Shown piece by piece: positions 18,843-28,022 of a stretch of 64,000 bases of DNA. Position 1 is the first letter of the stretch. Every line of letters begins with the position of its first letter. The position numbers and the translations under genes were made by a program. The stretch comes from Corallococcus sp. NCRR (GTDB taxonomy: Bacteria > Myxococcota > Myxococcia > Myxococcales > Myxococcaceae), in contig NZ_CP114039.1 of NCBI RefSeq assembly GCF_026965535.1, positions 2,480,001 through 2,544,000 of the forward strand. The letters run 5' to 3'. The notes below the pieces were generated by a model, which saw only the letters and a list, made by a program, of their open reading frames with translations, was not told the origin of the DNA and did not search any database.

Positions 18843-20669
18843 ATGCAAGAACCTGTCATCGGCATCGACCTGGGCACCACCAACAGCGTCGTCGCGACCG
18901 TGGAAGACGGCCGTCCGCGCCTCATCCCCTCGCGCTCGGGAGGACGCCTCACGCCCTCGGTGGTGGGCCTCACCCGGGCGGGCGACCGCCTGGTGGGGCA
19001 GCCGGCCCAGGCGCTGGGGGAGGAGCACCCGGACGCGGTGGTGTGGGCCACCAAGCGCTTCCTGGGACGCCGCTACACGCCGGAGCTGGTGCAGCAGGCG
19101 AAGGCGGTGGTGCCGTATCCCCTGGTGGCCGGCCCCACCGGCGACGTGCGCGTGAAGCTGTCCGGCCGCGTGCTGCCCGCGACGCAGGTGTCCGCCTTCA
19201 TCCTGGGCGAGCTGCGCCTGGACGCGCAGGCGCACTTCGGGCGCGACGTGCGCAAGTGCGTCATCACCGTCCCCGCGAACTTCGACGACAACCAGCGCCA
19301 GGCCACCCGCGAGGCGGCGGCCATCGCGGGGTTGGAGGTGGTGCGGCTGGTCAACGAGCCCACCGCGGCGGCGCTGGCGTACGGCCTGTCGCGCGGCTTC
19401 GAGGGCAGCGCGCTGGTGTTCGATTTGGGCGGCGGCACCTTCGACGTGTCCATCCTGGACGTGAAGGCGGGGGTCTTCGAGGTGAAGGCCACGGGCGGCG
19501 ACCACGCGCTGGGCGGCGAGGACTTCGATCAGCGCATCGTCCAGTGGCTGCTGGCGCAGGTGGAGGACCCCTTCCAGGAGGCGGTCTCCAAGGACGCGCA
19601 GTCGCTCCGGCGCCTGAAGGTGGCGGCGGAGGCGGCCAAGCGCGAACTCACCGAATCGGAAGAGGCCACCATCTCCGTGTCCGGCCTGGGCGACCACACG
19701 GCGGGCGTGAAGCGCTTCACCGAAATCAACACCGCGCTCACGCGCAGCTTCTTCGAGACGCTCTCCGAGCCGCTGTCGCGCCGCTGCCTGGAGGTCTGCA
19801 AGAGCGTGATGGCGGAGGCGCGGATGGATCCGCGCTCGGTGGACGTGGTGCTGCTGGTGGGCGGGATGACCCGCGTGCCGCTGGTGCGCCGGCTGGTGGC
19901 GGACTTCTTCGGCCGCGCGCCCTCCACGGACGTGCACCCGGACGAGGCCGTGGCGCTGGGCGCCGCGGTGCAGGCGGACGAGCTGGTCCGCCAGGCGGGC
20001 CAGGCGCTGCTCTTGGACGTGGCCAGCCAGAGCCTGGGCGTGGGCGTGATGGGCGGCCGGGTGAAGCGGCTCATCCCCAAGAACACGGGCGTGCCGGTGG
20101 TGGCGCGCGACATCTTCTTCCCGGGCACCTCCGGCCAGTCCGAGGCGCGCATCCCCGTGTACCAGGGGGAGAGCGAGTTCCAGGACGAGAACCACAAGCT
20201 GGGCGAGGTGGTCCTCAAGAACCTGCACGTCGCCAGCCGCGGGGAGACGCCGCTGGAGGTCGTCTTCGAGCTGTCCGGCGAGGGCATCCTCTCGGTGAAG
20301 GCCACCGACCTGACCTCCGGCAACATGGAGCTGGTGCGCCTGGAGGCCCGGGCCGGCCTGCCGCAGGGCGAGGCGGAGAAGCTGGGCCAGGAGCAGTCCC
20401 ACTACGCCCAGGCGCAAGGGGTGGTGGACGCGCGCAAGGCGGAGGAGACCTTCCGCAAGCTCCTGGAGCGCGGGGAGAAGCTCGCCCGCCTGCTCCAGCA
20501 GAGCGCCCGGGAGAACCCCAGCCCGGAGGCCGAGTCCGCGGTGGGCACCGTGCAGCAACTGCTGGTGGGCGGCAAGGACGCGCTGGCCGCCGGTGACGCC
20601 GCGCAGTGCGCCCAGATTGCCCGTCAGCTCACGAAGCTGCTGTCCGGCCGCGCGGAGCCCCGCGGCTGA
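18843..20669 (+). CDS. Hsp70-family chaperone
   Basis: 608 residues from ATG 18843. The ATPase domain has [18 protein letters not shown] at the N-terminus, phosphate-2 motif [15 protein letters not shown] near 192 and the adenosine motif [11 protein letters not shown] near 336. The substrate-binding domain follows ([18 protein letters not shown], then the beta-sandwich [10 protein letters not shown]-like strands and [15 protein letters not shown]). The C-terminal helical lid is present but the protein is about 30 residues shorter than DnaK and lacks the acidic EEVD-like tail. No dnaJ or grpE is adjacent, so this is likely an additional Hsp70 rather than the housekeeping dnaK; a HscA-like role is possible but no iron-sulfur genes are near. 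Confidence 0.92.
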   Translation: MQEPVIGIDLGTTNSVVATVEDGRPRLIPSRSGGRLTPSVVGLTRAGDRLVGQPAQALGEEHPDAVVWATKRFLGRRYTPELVQQAKAVVPYPLVAGPTGDVRVKLSGRVLPATQVSAFILGELRLDAQAHFGRDVRKCVITVPANFDDNQRQATREAAAIAGLEVVRLVNEPTAAALAYGLSRGFEGSALVFDLGGGTFDVSILDVKAGVFEVKATGGDHALGGEDFDQRIVQWLLAQVEDPFQEAVSKDAQSLRRLKVAAEAAKRELTESEEATISVSGLGDHTAGVKRFTEINTALTRSFFETLSEPLSRRCLEVCKSVMAEARMDPRSVDVVLLVGGMTRVPLVRRLVADFFGRAPSTDVHPDEAVALGAAVQADELVRQAGQALLLDVASQSLGVGVMGGRVKRLIPKNTGVPVVARDIFFPGTSGQSEARIPVYQGESEFQDENHKLGEVVLKNLHVASRGETPLEVVFELSGEGILSVKATDLTSGNMELVRLEARAGLPQGEAEKLGQEQSHYAQAQGVVDARKAEETFRKLLERGEKLARLLQQSARENPSPEAESAVGTVQQLLVGGKDALAAGDAAQCAQIARQLTKLLSGRAEPRG

Positions 20670-20762
20670 CGTCCCGCGGCGCACGCAACGGGCGTCCACC
20701 AGCGCACGTTGTGGCGCCGGGTCCGTGGTGCCTTCCCTGGAGTCCGCGTATCTCCGGGAGTC

Positions 20763-21935
20763 ATGACGACCCCCGGCTTTTCTCCTCGCCCGAGAGATCT
20801 GGTCTTCGTGGTGGACGACTCGCGGACGGCGCGGGACGTGATGCGGCTGCACCTGTCGCGCATGGGCTGCGACGCGGTGGTGCTGGAGGGCGCGGATGCG
20901 TGCCTGGCGGAGCTGGCGCAGCGGACGCCGGCGCTCATCCTGATGGACCTGCACCTGGAGAAGCTCCAAGGGGACGAGGCCTGCCGTCTGGTCAAGGCGC
21001 ACCCGGCGGGGCGCAATGTCCCGGTGGTGATGTTCACCGCGGCGGACGAGCCCCATGAGGTCATGCACTGCGGGCGCGCGGGCGCGGACGACTTCCTGCC
21101 CAAGCCGGTGAGCCAGGAGGCGCTGGCGGCGAAGGTGGCCGCGGTGCGCCTGTCGCGCGAGCGCGCCTGGACGGGCCCTCCGCGCGGGCGGGGCGTGCTG
21201 CTGGTGGAGGGCGGCCGGTTCCTGCACACCTTCCTGGGCGGAGCGCTGGAGCACGAGGGGCTGCACGTGCTCTACGCCAAGGACCTGGACGACGCGGCGG
21301 CGCAGGCCACGGCCCATGGAGACCGGCTGGACGGCTTCGTGGTGGACGTGTCGCGGCTGCCTCGCGAGGCCCTGTCGCTGGCCACGCGCCTGCGCGAGCA
21401 GTTCGCGCGCAAGCCGCTGGTCCTGATGTCGCGGGTGGAGGAGGCGCCGGACGTGCTGGACCGCGCGCTGGAGCTGAGCGGCGCGCCGCTGCTGCTCAAG
21501 CGGCAATTGGGCGCGGACGAGCTGTTGACGATGGTGCTCTCGCGCCTGTCTCCGGGCACGGTGCCGCTGAGGGCCGCGGAGCGGGTGCCCTTCTTCACCG
21601 TGGTGGAGTTCAACACGCCGGGCGGCCCCACCCTCAGCGGCTTCAGCCATGACGCCAGCCCCCAGGGCCTCTTCGTGCGCACGCTCACGCCCGCGCGCGA
21701 GGGCTCGAGGCTGTCCCTGCGCCTGGTGATGGCCGGCCAGCGCACGCCCTGCGAGGCGCAGGCGGTGGTGGCGTGGTGCAACCCGCCCGGGATGGGGAGC
21801 ACGTTCCGCTCGCAGACGGGCATGGGCTTGAGGCTGGAGGGCATGGACGCGCAGCTGCAGCAGCGCTTCGTGCGCTTCGTGCCCCAGTCCCTCGGTTTTC
21901 CCACCGCGGGGCCGGTGCGCGCCTCAGGTTTCTGA
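20763..21935 (+). CDS. Response regulator: receiver, degenerate receiver, PilZ-like domain
   Basis: 390 residues from ATG 20763. Residues 12-130 are a complete receiver (D18 D19, phosphoacceptor D62, T92, K114). Residues about 140-265 repeat the fold in degenerate form: VLLVEGGRFL replaces the acidic pair, and VVDVSRLP and LLLKRQL remain. The C-terminal part (VVEFNTPGGPTLSGFSHDASPQGLFVRT, read here in pieces; then a strand pair ending AVVAWCNP) resembles the PilZ-like domain common in Myxococcales regulators. The RxxxR c-di-GMP motif is not clear, so ligand binding is uncertain. There is no adjacent kinase in the same direction. Confidence 0.83.
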   Translation: MTTPGFSPRPRDLVFVVDDSRTARDVMRLHLSRMGCDAVVLEGADACLAELAQRTPALILMDLHLEKLQGDEACRLVKAHPAGRNVPVVMFTAADEPHEVMHCGRAGADDFLPKPVSQEALAAKVAAVRLSRERAWTGPPRGRGVLLVEGGRFLHTFLGGALEHEGLHVLYAKDLDDAAAQATAHGDRLDGFVVDVSRLPREALSLATRLREQFARKPLVLMSRVEEAPDVLDRALELSGAPLLLKRQLGADELLTMVLSRLSPGTVPLRAAERVPFFTVVEFNTPGGPTLSGFSHDASPQGLFVRTLTPAREGSRLSLRLVMAGQRTPCEAQAVVAWCNPPGMGSTFRSQTGMGLRLEGMDAQLQQRFVRFVPQSLGFPTAGPVRASGF

Positions 21936-22061
21936 GAGCGGCGGGCCCCCCCGCGCGCGTCCCAACCCCCCGCAATCACAGACAGACGCGACGGGATTCT
22001 CCCCTGGCATGGGCGTGGCAGAGCGCCTGGCCCCACGAGGCTTTCGAGGGAGGATTCACGC

Positions 22062-24194
22062 ATGCGCTTCAGTCTTTTCGGAACGGTGGGGCTCACGCTC
22101 CTGGCGGTGGGGTGTGGTGACGGGGGCAAGGCCCCGGAGGGGCTGGACAACGAGCCCGTGCAGCAGTCGCTGAAGCTCACGACCTTCGACGACTGCTCGG
22201 CGCTGGAGCGGTACATCGAGGACACCGCGACGAAGCAGATGCGCGCGAGCCTGGAGCAGCAGAAGCCCGGGTACTGGGAGCGCTTCGGCCGGCGGGGCGG
22301 CATCATCTTCGGGCCCATGCCCGCGGAGGACTCGGCGGGGGGCGGCGTGACGTCCGGCTCCGGCAATCAGGCGCCGCAGGACTCCACCGGCACCAACAAC
22401 CAGGTGGAGGGCGTGCACGAGTCGGACTTCGTGCAGAACGACGGCACGCGCATCTTCGTGCTGTCGGGCAACCGGCTGTACGCGCACCGCTCGTGGCCCG
22501 CGGAGCAGCTCACGCTGGCGGCGACGCTGGAGGTGGAGGGCTGGCCCCGGGAGATGCTGCTCGACGAGCAGAACCGGCTGGTCATCGTCTCGCAGGTGGC
22601 GCAGTCGCTGCCGGGCACCCCGGCGAAGGGCGGGGGCGCGGGCGGCGGCATGGTGCCCGCCGTGGACATGGCCTGCTACGGCTTTGGCTGCGGCTACTAC
22701 AACGCCGACAGCACCAAGGTGACCACGGTGGACGTGTCGGACGTGGCGCACCCCACGGTGGTGGACCAGGTCTACCTGCCCGGCATCTTCAACCAGGCGC
22801 GCCGCGTGGACGGCAACGTGCGGCTGGTGCTGTCGGACGCGTTCCGCTGGCCGGAGGACGTGAAGTTCTGGGTGGACTACTCGGAGGACCTCTACAAGGA
22901 CGAGGGCAAGCTCACCAAGACCATCGACGCGCTCATCGCCGAGAACGAGAAGCGCATCCGCGCGAATACGCTGGACCAGTGGCTGCCCTCGGGCAGGCAC
23001 GTGGACGCGGCGGGCGTGGAGACGTCCCTGCCCACGTCCTGCGGTGACTTCTACCGGAGCAACGCGCCGTCCGCGCTGGGCTTCGTGACGGTGGCCTCGC
23101 TGGACCTGGACGCGCGCACCGCGGCGCCGGGGCGCACCAGCCTGGTGGCGGAGCCGGGCACGGTGTACGCGTCCAGGGAGTCGCTGTACCTGGCGCACCC
23201 GCATTACTGGTGGTGGCCGCTGCCGGGGCAGAAGGACTTCACCTACCTGCACAAGTTCGACCTGACCCAGCCGGGCCGCGCGGTGTACGCGGGCTCCGGC
23301 ACGGTGGAGGGCACGCCCATCAACCAGTTCGCCCTGGATGAGTACGAGGGCGTGCTGCGCATGGCCACCACGGTCACCACGCGCCTCCCGGAGCCAGAGC
23401 ACGACGACTGGTGGTGGGGCCGCACCACGACGGCCAGCCGCGTGACGACGCTGGGCCTGAAGAACGGGCACCTGGCGGAGCTGGGCCGCAGCGAGGACCT
23501 GGCCGAGGGCGAGCGCATCTTCAGCGCGCGCTTCGTGGGCAATCGCGGCTACGTGGTCACCTTCCTCCAGGTGGATCCGCTCTTCACCTTCGACCTGAGC
23601 GACCCCGCGAACCCGCACAAGGTGGGTGAGCTGAAGGTGCCGGGCTTCTCCACGTACATGCACCCGGTGGGCGACCACCACCTGCTGACCCTGGGCATCC
23701 ACACGGATCCGAATGGTGGCTGCTGCGGGACGCGCGCGCTGAAGCTGTCCCTCTTCGACGTGGACGACCTGGCGAACCCGAAGGAGGTCTCCACGCAGCT
23801 GGTGGGCGAGGCCTACGGCTGGAGCGAGGCGCTCTACGAGCACAAGGCCTTCAACTACTTCGCGGCCAAGGGGCTGGTGGCCATCCCGTTCACGGACTAC
23901 TCGAGGTCCTACGGGTCCTACGAAGACTACTGGAGCGGCTTCCGCACGGACCTGCGCGTGTTCCGCGTGGACCTGGCGGCGGGCATCTCCCCGGTGGGCT
24001 CGGTGCCCATGTCGGACCTGTACAAGCGCGCGGGCATGCCGCAGTGGAGCTACTACTACACGCCGGAGGTGCGCCGCAGCGTGATGGCGGATGACTACGT
24101 CTATGCCATCAGTGACGCGGGGATGCGCGTGTCGAAGGTGCAGAGCCTCCAGACGCCGCTCGTCACGGTGCCGTTCCCGGCCAGCACGCCCTGA
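22062..24194 (+). CDS. Lipoprotein with C-terminal beta-propeller (Beta_propel family)
   Basis: 710 residues from ATG 22062 behind GGAGGATT. The signal MRFSLFGTVGLTLLAVGC has a lipobox with Cys18. The segment GVHESDFVQNDGTRIFVLSGNRLY followed by LEVEGWPREMLLDEQNRLVI is typical of the secreted beta-propeller family distantly related to WD40 (COG4880). Several propeller blades follow with Trp/Tyr-rich repeats such as YLAHPHYWWWPLPG and DDWWWGRTTTASRVTTLGL. These proteins are surface or periplasmic; the biochemical role is not known. It stands alone between a regulator and a MATE exporter, all on the plus strand. Confidence 0.87.
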   Translation: MRFSLFGTVGLTLLAVGCGDGGKAPEGLDNEPVQQSLKLTTFDDCSALERYIEDTATKQMRASLEQQKPGYWERFGRRGGIIFGPMPAEDSAGGGVTSGSGNQAPQDSTGTNNQVEGVHESDFVQNDGTRIFVLSGNRLYAHRSWPAEQLTLAATLEVEGWPREMLLDEQNRLVIVSQVAQSLPGTPAKGGGAGGGMVPAVDMACYGFGCGYYNADSTKVTTVDVSDVAHPTVVDQVYLPGIFNQARRVDGNVRLVLSDAFRWPEDVKFWVDYSEDLYKDEGKLTKTIDALIAENEKRIRANTLDQWLPSGRHVDAAGVETSLPTSCGDFYRSNAPSALGFVTVASLDLDARTAAPGRTSLVAEPGTVYASRESLYLAHPHYWWWPLPGQKDFTYLHKFDLTQPGRAVYAGSGTVEGTPINQFALDEYEGVLRMATTVTTRLPEPEHDDWWWGRTTTASRVTTLGLKNGHLAELGRSEDLAEGERIFSARFVGNRGYVVTFLQVDPLFTFDLSDPANPHKVGELKVPGFSTYMHPVGDHHLLTLGIHTDPNGGCCGTRALKLSLFDVDDLANPKEVSTQLVGEAYGWSEALYEHKAFNYFAAKGLVAIPFTDYSRSYGSYEDYWSGFRTDLRVFRVDLAAGISPVGSVPMSDLYKRAGMPQWSYYYTPEVRRSVMADDYVYAISDAGMRVSKVQSLQTPLVTVPFPASTP

Positions 24195-24278
24195 CGCAGG
24201 CGGGCGGGCGGCCAGTCAGACGGGGTGGGGGGATTGCGTCGCTTGCACCGGCGCACTCCCTTCCCTATAGGCCCCGTC

Positions 24279-25685
24279 ATGCCGCCCGAAGCCGCCGAGC
24301 CCTCCGTATCGTCCTCCCCCCCGGCCGGAGGCACGAAGGGGGAGCTGCGCGCCCTGCTGCGGCTGGCGATTCCCCTGTGCATCGCGCAGGCGGGCCAGTC
24401 CCTGATGAGCGTGACAGACACCTTCATCGTCGGCCGGGCTGGCACGTCCGCCCTGGCGGCGGTGGGCCTGAGCCACGCCCTCTTCTTCGCCGTCAGCAGC
24501 TTCGGCATGGGGCTGATGATGGGCGTGGACCCGCTGGTGTCCCAGGCCATTGGCGCCGGCAACCCGCGCCGCGCGCGGGACGTGCTCTGGCAGGGCGTGT
24601 GGCTGTCCGCCTTCGTGGGCGTGGTGCTGTGGGCGGTGCTCATCACCGTGCCCAGCGGTCTGCCGTGGGTGGGCGTGGCGGAGGAGCAGATCGTCCAGGT
24701 GCGCGCCTTCCTGCACTTCCGCGCGCCCAGCCTGCCCCTGATGCTCATCTTCCTCACGGTGCGCGCGTACCTGCAGGCCATCGGGACGCCCCGGCCGCTG
24801 GTGGTGTCCGCCGTGCTGGCCAACATCATCAACGTGATGCTGGTGCCGCTGTTCGTCTTCGGCGGCGCGTCGTTGCCCGCGTGGGCGGGGCCGCTCACCC
24901 ACGTGCCGGCCATGGGCGCGGCGGGCGCGGCGCTGTCCACGCTGTTGTGCACGGCCCTGGAGGTGCTCATCGTCGCGCGGGCGGTGCAGGCCATCCCGGT
25001 GCCGGGCACGCCGTCGCGCAAGCCGGTGAAGGCGGATCAGCTGCGAGCGTTCCGGGTGGGGCTGCCCATCGGCCTGCACATCGCGGCGGAGGTGGGCGTC
25101 TTCGCGCTGGCGGGCGTGCTGTCCGCGAAGCTGGGGCCGGAGAGCGTGGGCGCGCATCAAATCGCCATCTCCTTCGCCAGCCTCACCTTCACCATGGCGC
25201 TGGGCATCGGCAACGCGGGCAGCGTGCGCGTGGGCTGGGCCGTGGGCGCGCACGACACGCCCCAGGCCCGCCGGAGCGGGCTGATGGCCTTCGCCCTCGG
25301 CGCGGTGGTCATGTCGCTCGGCGGGCTCGTGTTCGCGCTCTTCCCCCGGGGCCTGGCGAGGCTGGCCGGGGCTCCGGAGGACGTGCTGCCGCTCCTGCTG
25401 CCCCTGCTGATGGTGAGCGCCATCTTCCAGATCTTCGACGGCGTGCAGGGCGTGGGCGCGGGCGTGCTGCGCGGCGCCGGCCAGACGCGCTTCACCTTCC
25501 TGGCCAACATCGTGGGCCACTACGCCGTGGGCCTGCCCCTGACCCTGCTCCTGGGGTTCCACCTGGGCATGGGCGTGCTGGGCATCTGGTGGGGCCTGTG
25601 CGCGGGCCTCATCTCCGTGGCCGCCGCCGTGCTGTGGCGCTTCTGGCGCGTCAGCGCGGGCACCCTCCGCCCCTTGGAGGGCTGA
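24279..25685 (+). CDS. MATE-family efflux transporter
   Basis: 468 residues from ATG 24279, with a short Pro/Ser-rich cytoplasmic tail (1-20) and about twelve membrane helices. The N-terminal bundle starts LLRLAIPLCIAQAGQSLMSVTDTFIVGR and G-x-G-x-DPLVSQAIGAGN, and the same pattern returns in the second half (VSAIFQIFDGVQGVGAGVLRGAGQT), the NorM/MATE signatures. These antiporters export cationic drugs or organic compounds using Na+ or H+. No regulator is adjacent, and the substrate cannot be predicted. Confidence 0.92.
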   Translation: MPPEAAEPSVSSSPPAGGTKGELRALLRLAIPLCIAQAGQSLMSVTDTFIVGRAGTSALAAVGLSHALFFAVSSFGMGLMMGVDPLVSQAIGAGNPRRARDVLWQGVWLSAFVGVVLWAVLITVPSGLPWVGVAEEQIVQVRAFLHFRAPSLPLMLIFLTVRAYLQAIGTPRPLVVSAVLANIINVMLVPLFVFGGASLPAWAGPLTHVPAMGAAGAALSTLLCTALEVLIVARAVQAIPVPGTPSRKPVKADQLRAFRVGLPIGLHIAAEVGVFALAGVLSAKLGPESVGAHQIAISFASLTFTMALGIGNAGSVRVGWAVGAHDTPQARRSGLMAFALGAVVMSLGGLVFALFPRGLARLAGAPEDVLPLLLPLLMVSAIFQIFDGVQGVGAGVLRGAGQTRFTFLANIVGHYAVGLPLTLLLGFHLGMGVLGIWWGLCAGLISVAAAVLWRFWRVSAGTLRPLEG

Positions 25686-25788
25686 GGGGATTTGGCTGTA
25701 AAGTTGCAGCCCGGACGGAAACTCCAAGAATCTGGGAATCGGACGCAACCTGGATCGGGAAGACCCGACAATTGTCCCAGGAGCCTAC

Positions 25789-26427
25789 ATGTCCAACTAC
25801 CGCATCCGCCCCGGCGACACCCTCTCTGGCCTGGCCGCTCGTTTCGGCACCTCCGTGCAGAAGCTGGCGCGCGACAACAACATCTCGAACCCGGACCTCA
25901 TCATCTCGGGTCGGACGCTGCGCATCGGCCACTCCGGCCGTGACAGCTTCGACGCCGGTGGCCGTCAGGGCATCCGGGGCGGGCGTGGCGTGGGTGGCGG
26001 CGCGGACGTGGGCGGCCCCATGGGCGTGGCCCCCACCGGCGGAACGGCCACGGGGCGCCGGCTGGCGGAGGCGGCGCGCGCGGCGGCCATGGGCATGGGC
26101 GGCTACAACAGCCAGGGCCTGTGCGCCACGGGCGTGAGCCGGGCCATCCGCAACTCCATGGGCATCGGCGTGTCCGGCAACGGCAACCAGATCGACAACA
26201 ACCTGCCGCGCGACAAGTTCCGCCAGGTGGACATGTCCCTGGAGGACGCGCTGAAGATTCCGGGCCTCGTGCTCACCTGGGAGAGCACCTCCACGCGCCT
26301 GGGCAGCATCTACGGCCACACGGCGGTGACGCTGGGCGACGGCCACTCGTCCGCCAGCGACTTCATCGAGCGCAACACCACGAACAGCGGCCGCTCGGGC
26401 TTCAAGGTGTTCATGCCCATCGAGTAG
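25789..26427 (+). CDS. LysM protein with a Cys/His C-terminal domain, no signal peptide
   Basis: 212 residues from ATG 25789 (AGGAGCCTAC upstream). A LysM peptidoglycan-binding module begins at residue 2 (NYRIRPGDTLSGLAARFG, about 2-48), followed by RDSFDAGGRQGIRGG and a Gly-rich linker. The C-terminal domain (about 85-212) has Cys112 in GLCATGVSRAI and His177 in YGHTAVTLGDG, the spacing of an NlpC/P60- or CHAP-like papain fold, so it may cleave peptidoglycan. No signal peptide or membrane helix precedes the LysM module. A paralog with the same N-terminal half lies at 40855-41559. A strong terminator follows. Confidence 0.8.
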   Translation: MSNYRIRPGDTLSGLAARFGTSVQKLARDNNISNPDLIISGRTLRIGHSGRDSFDAGGRQGIRGGRGVGGGADVGGPMGVAPTGGTATGRRLAEAARAAAMGMGGYNSQGLCATGVSRAIRNSMGIGVSGNGNQIDNNLPRDKFRQVDMSLEDALKIPGLVLTWESTSTRLGSIYGHTAVTLGDGHSSASDFIERNTTNSGRSGFKVFMPIE

Positions 26428-26459
26428 CCCTTCCGGCTGCTCGAGGATGGCGCATCACG

Positions 26460-26491
26460 AAAGCCTCCGGGTCCTACCGACCGGAGGCTTT
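26460..26491. terminator. Bidirectional terminator
   Basis: AAAGCCTCCGG (26460-26470) pairs perfectly with CCGGAGGCTTT (26481-26491) around a ten-base loop. It lies between two convergent genes, the LysM gene and the esterase, and both sides carry A/T ends, so it can serve both. Confidence 0.88.
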
Positions 26492-26512
26492 GTCGTGTCC
26501 GGAGCCCGGCGC

Positions 26513-27226
26513 TCAGGCCGGCAGGTACTGGCGGATCATCCGCCGCCACACGGGCCAGTCGTGGGTGCCGCCGTCCCAGATGGACAGGTCGTTGCGGATG
26601 TCCTTCTGCCAGAGGAGCTTGGAGAGGTTCTCGTTGGAGGGGCGGCAGAAGTCGTGCTCGCCCACGGCCAGGGTCATCTCCACGCGGCGCAGGGCGGACA
26701 GGCGCCCGGGGTCGTTCAGGCCCGGCAGCCACTGCGGCGCGGTGTGGAAGTACACCTGTTCGTCGTGGTGGCCGTCGAGGAAGTCCTCCGTCTCGAACTT
26801 GCCGCCCATGGAGATGAGGCGCTGGAAGACGTCCGGGTGGCGCAGGCCCACGTTGTACGTGTGGAAGCCGCCCAGGCTGCACCCGGCGAGCGTGAGGCGG
26901 CCTCCGGTGGAGCGGCCCCTCGCGAGCGGCACCACCTCATGCAGCAGGTAGTCCTCCCACTGGGCATGGCGGGCCACGCGCGCGGCGGGGACGACGCCCT
27001 TGTTGTACCAGGACTCCTCATCCACCGAGTCCACGCACACCACGACGTAGCGGCCCGCGGCGATGCAGTCCGAGATGGCGCCGATGAGGCCGAAGTCCTC
27101 GGCCTGGAAGAAGCGGCCCTTGCTCGTGGGCACCAGGATGACGGGTTCGCCCGAGTGCCCGTACAGCAGCACTTCCATGTCCCGGTTCAGCCGCGGGCTG
27201 TGCCAGCGGTGGTATTCGCGGTTCAT
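26513..27226 (-). CDS. Esterase-family alpha/beta hydrolase
   Basis: 237 residues from ATG 27226 (the frame is open upstream but the family fold begins at NREYHRWHSPRLNRDMEVL). The nucleophile elbow is GCSLGG with Ser117, the acid is probably in the VGEHDF segment, and the His in GGTHDWPVW closes the triad. This matches the putative esterase/esterase-D type family. It has no signal peptide. It is the last of three minus-strand genes (28643 to 26513) with gaps of 20 and 62 bases and a terminator after it. Confidence 0.87.
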   Translation of the reverse strand: MNREYHRWHSPRLNRDMEVLLYGHSGEPVILVPTSKGRFFQAEDFGLIGAISDCIAAGRYVVVCVDSVDEESWYNKGVVPAARVARHAQWEDYLLHEVVPLARGRSTGGRLTLAGCSLGGFHTYNVGLRHPDVFQRLISMGGKFETEDFLDGHHDEQVYFHTAPQWLPGLNDPGRLSALRRVEMTLAVGEHDFCRPSNENLSKLLWQKDIRNDLSIWDGGTHDWPVWRRMIRQYLPA

Positions 27227-27288
27227 GGCCGCCACATTAACCAACGCATTCAAGGCGCGAGCGGGGCGGCCACACGGACGCGTCCGGC

Positions 27289-28002
27289 TCAGCCGCCAGT
27301 GAACACCTGCCGCGTTTGCTCCACACCTCGCCACGGCGTGAGAAAGGCATCCGCCTCCTTCGCGATGAGCTCCAACGAAGCGGTCAGCTCATGGCCGTCG
27401 TCCACCTCCACCAGCCGGACGTGGCGTTTGCCTTTGGACCATTCGCGCGAATAGCGCACGTCGCAGGTGTCGTCCTGGCGGCCGTGGATGATGAGGGTGG
27501 GCACGCGCACGTCTGGCCAGGGGCCGCGCTTCGCGTCCATGAGCGCGGCCTCCTCCATGATGCCGTGGTGCACGCGCGTGCGGCGCTTCTCCGCGTGGTC
27601 GTCCGTCTCCAGGTAGCCCGTGCGCTTCCACTCCGTCCAGTTGTTGGGGCCCAGGCGGCGCTGGAGCTGCTCCACGAAGTGGAAGGCCGGGGCCAGCAGC
27701 ACCAGCGCGCCCACGCGGGCGTCCTGTTCCGCGGTGCGAGCGGCGACGTACCCGCCCATGCTGGAGCCGATGAGGACGGCGCGGTCGTTGGGGGCGCCCA
27801 GCGCGTCCCGCACGGTGTCCAGCATGGCGTGCAGGCTCAGGTGCTCCAGCGACGGCACGCGCAGGTTGAGGCGCTCCAGGGGGATGCCCTGCTTCGCCCA
27901 GTACGCGTCCAGCCAGACGCCCTTGGCGGAGAGGGGGCCGGAGGCGAAGCCGTGCAGGTAGAGCCAGCGGGGACCGGAGGTGGGGGGCGGCGGCGCGTTC
28001 AT
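27289..28002 (-). CDS. YqiA/YcfP-like alpha/beta hydrolase
   Basis: 237 residues from ATG 28002. WLYLHGFASGPLSAKG is the start strand and HG oxyanion loop of the YqiA-type single-domain esterases, IGSSMGGYVA carries nucleophile Ser81, IIHGRQDDTCDV holds the acid and VDDGHELTAS the catalytic His. The enzyme is cytoplasmic; the substrate is not known. It lies 20 bases after an outer-membrane protein gene and 62 bases before another esterase on the same strand, so all three may share a promoter. Confidence 0.88.
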   Translation of the reverse strand: MNAPPPPTSGPRWLYLHGFASGPLSAKGVWLDAYWAKQGIPLERLNLRVPSLEHLSLHAMLDTVRDALGAPNDRAVLIGSSMGGYVAARTAEQDARVGALVLLAPAFHFVEQLQRRLGPNNWTEWKRTGYLETDDHAEKRRTRVHHGIMEEAALMDAKRGPWPDVRVPTLIIHGRQDDTCDVRYSREWSKGKRHVRLVEVDDGHELTASLELIAKEADAFLTPWRGVEQTRQVFTGG

Positions 28003-28022
28003 GGGCGCGCACTGTACCCGCG

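Noticed and set aside
18564-21650. 1028-codon open frame on the minus strand
   Set aside because: It lies entirely opposite the Hsp70 gene and receiver-PilZ gene, is Arg/Ala/His/Gln-rich without a domain, and is a shadow of high-GC codon bias.
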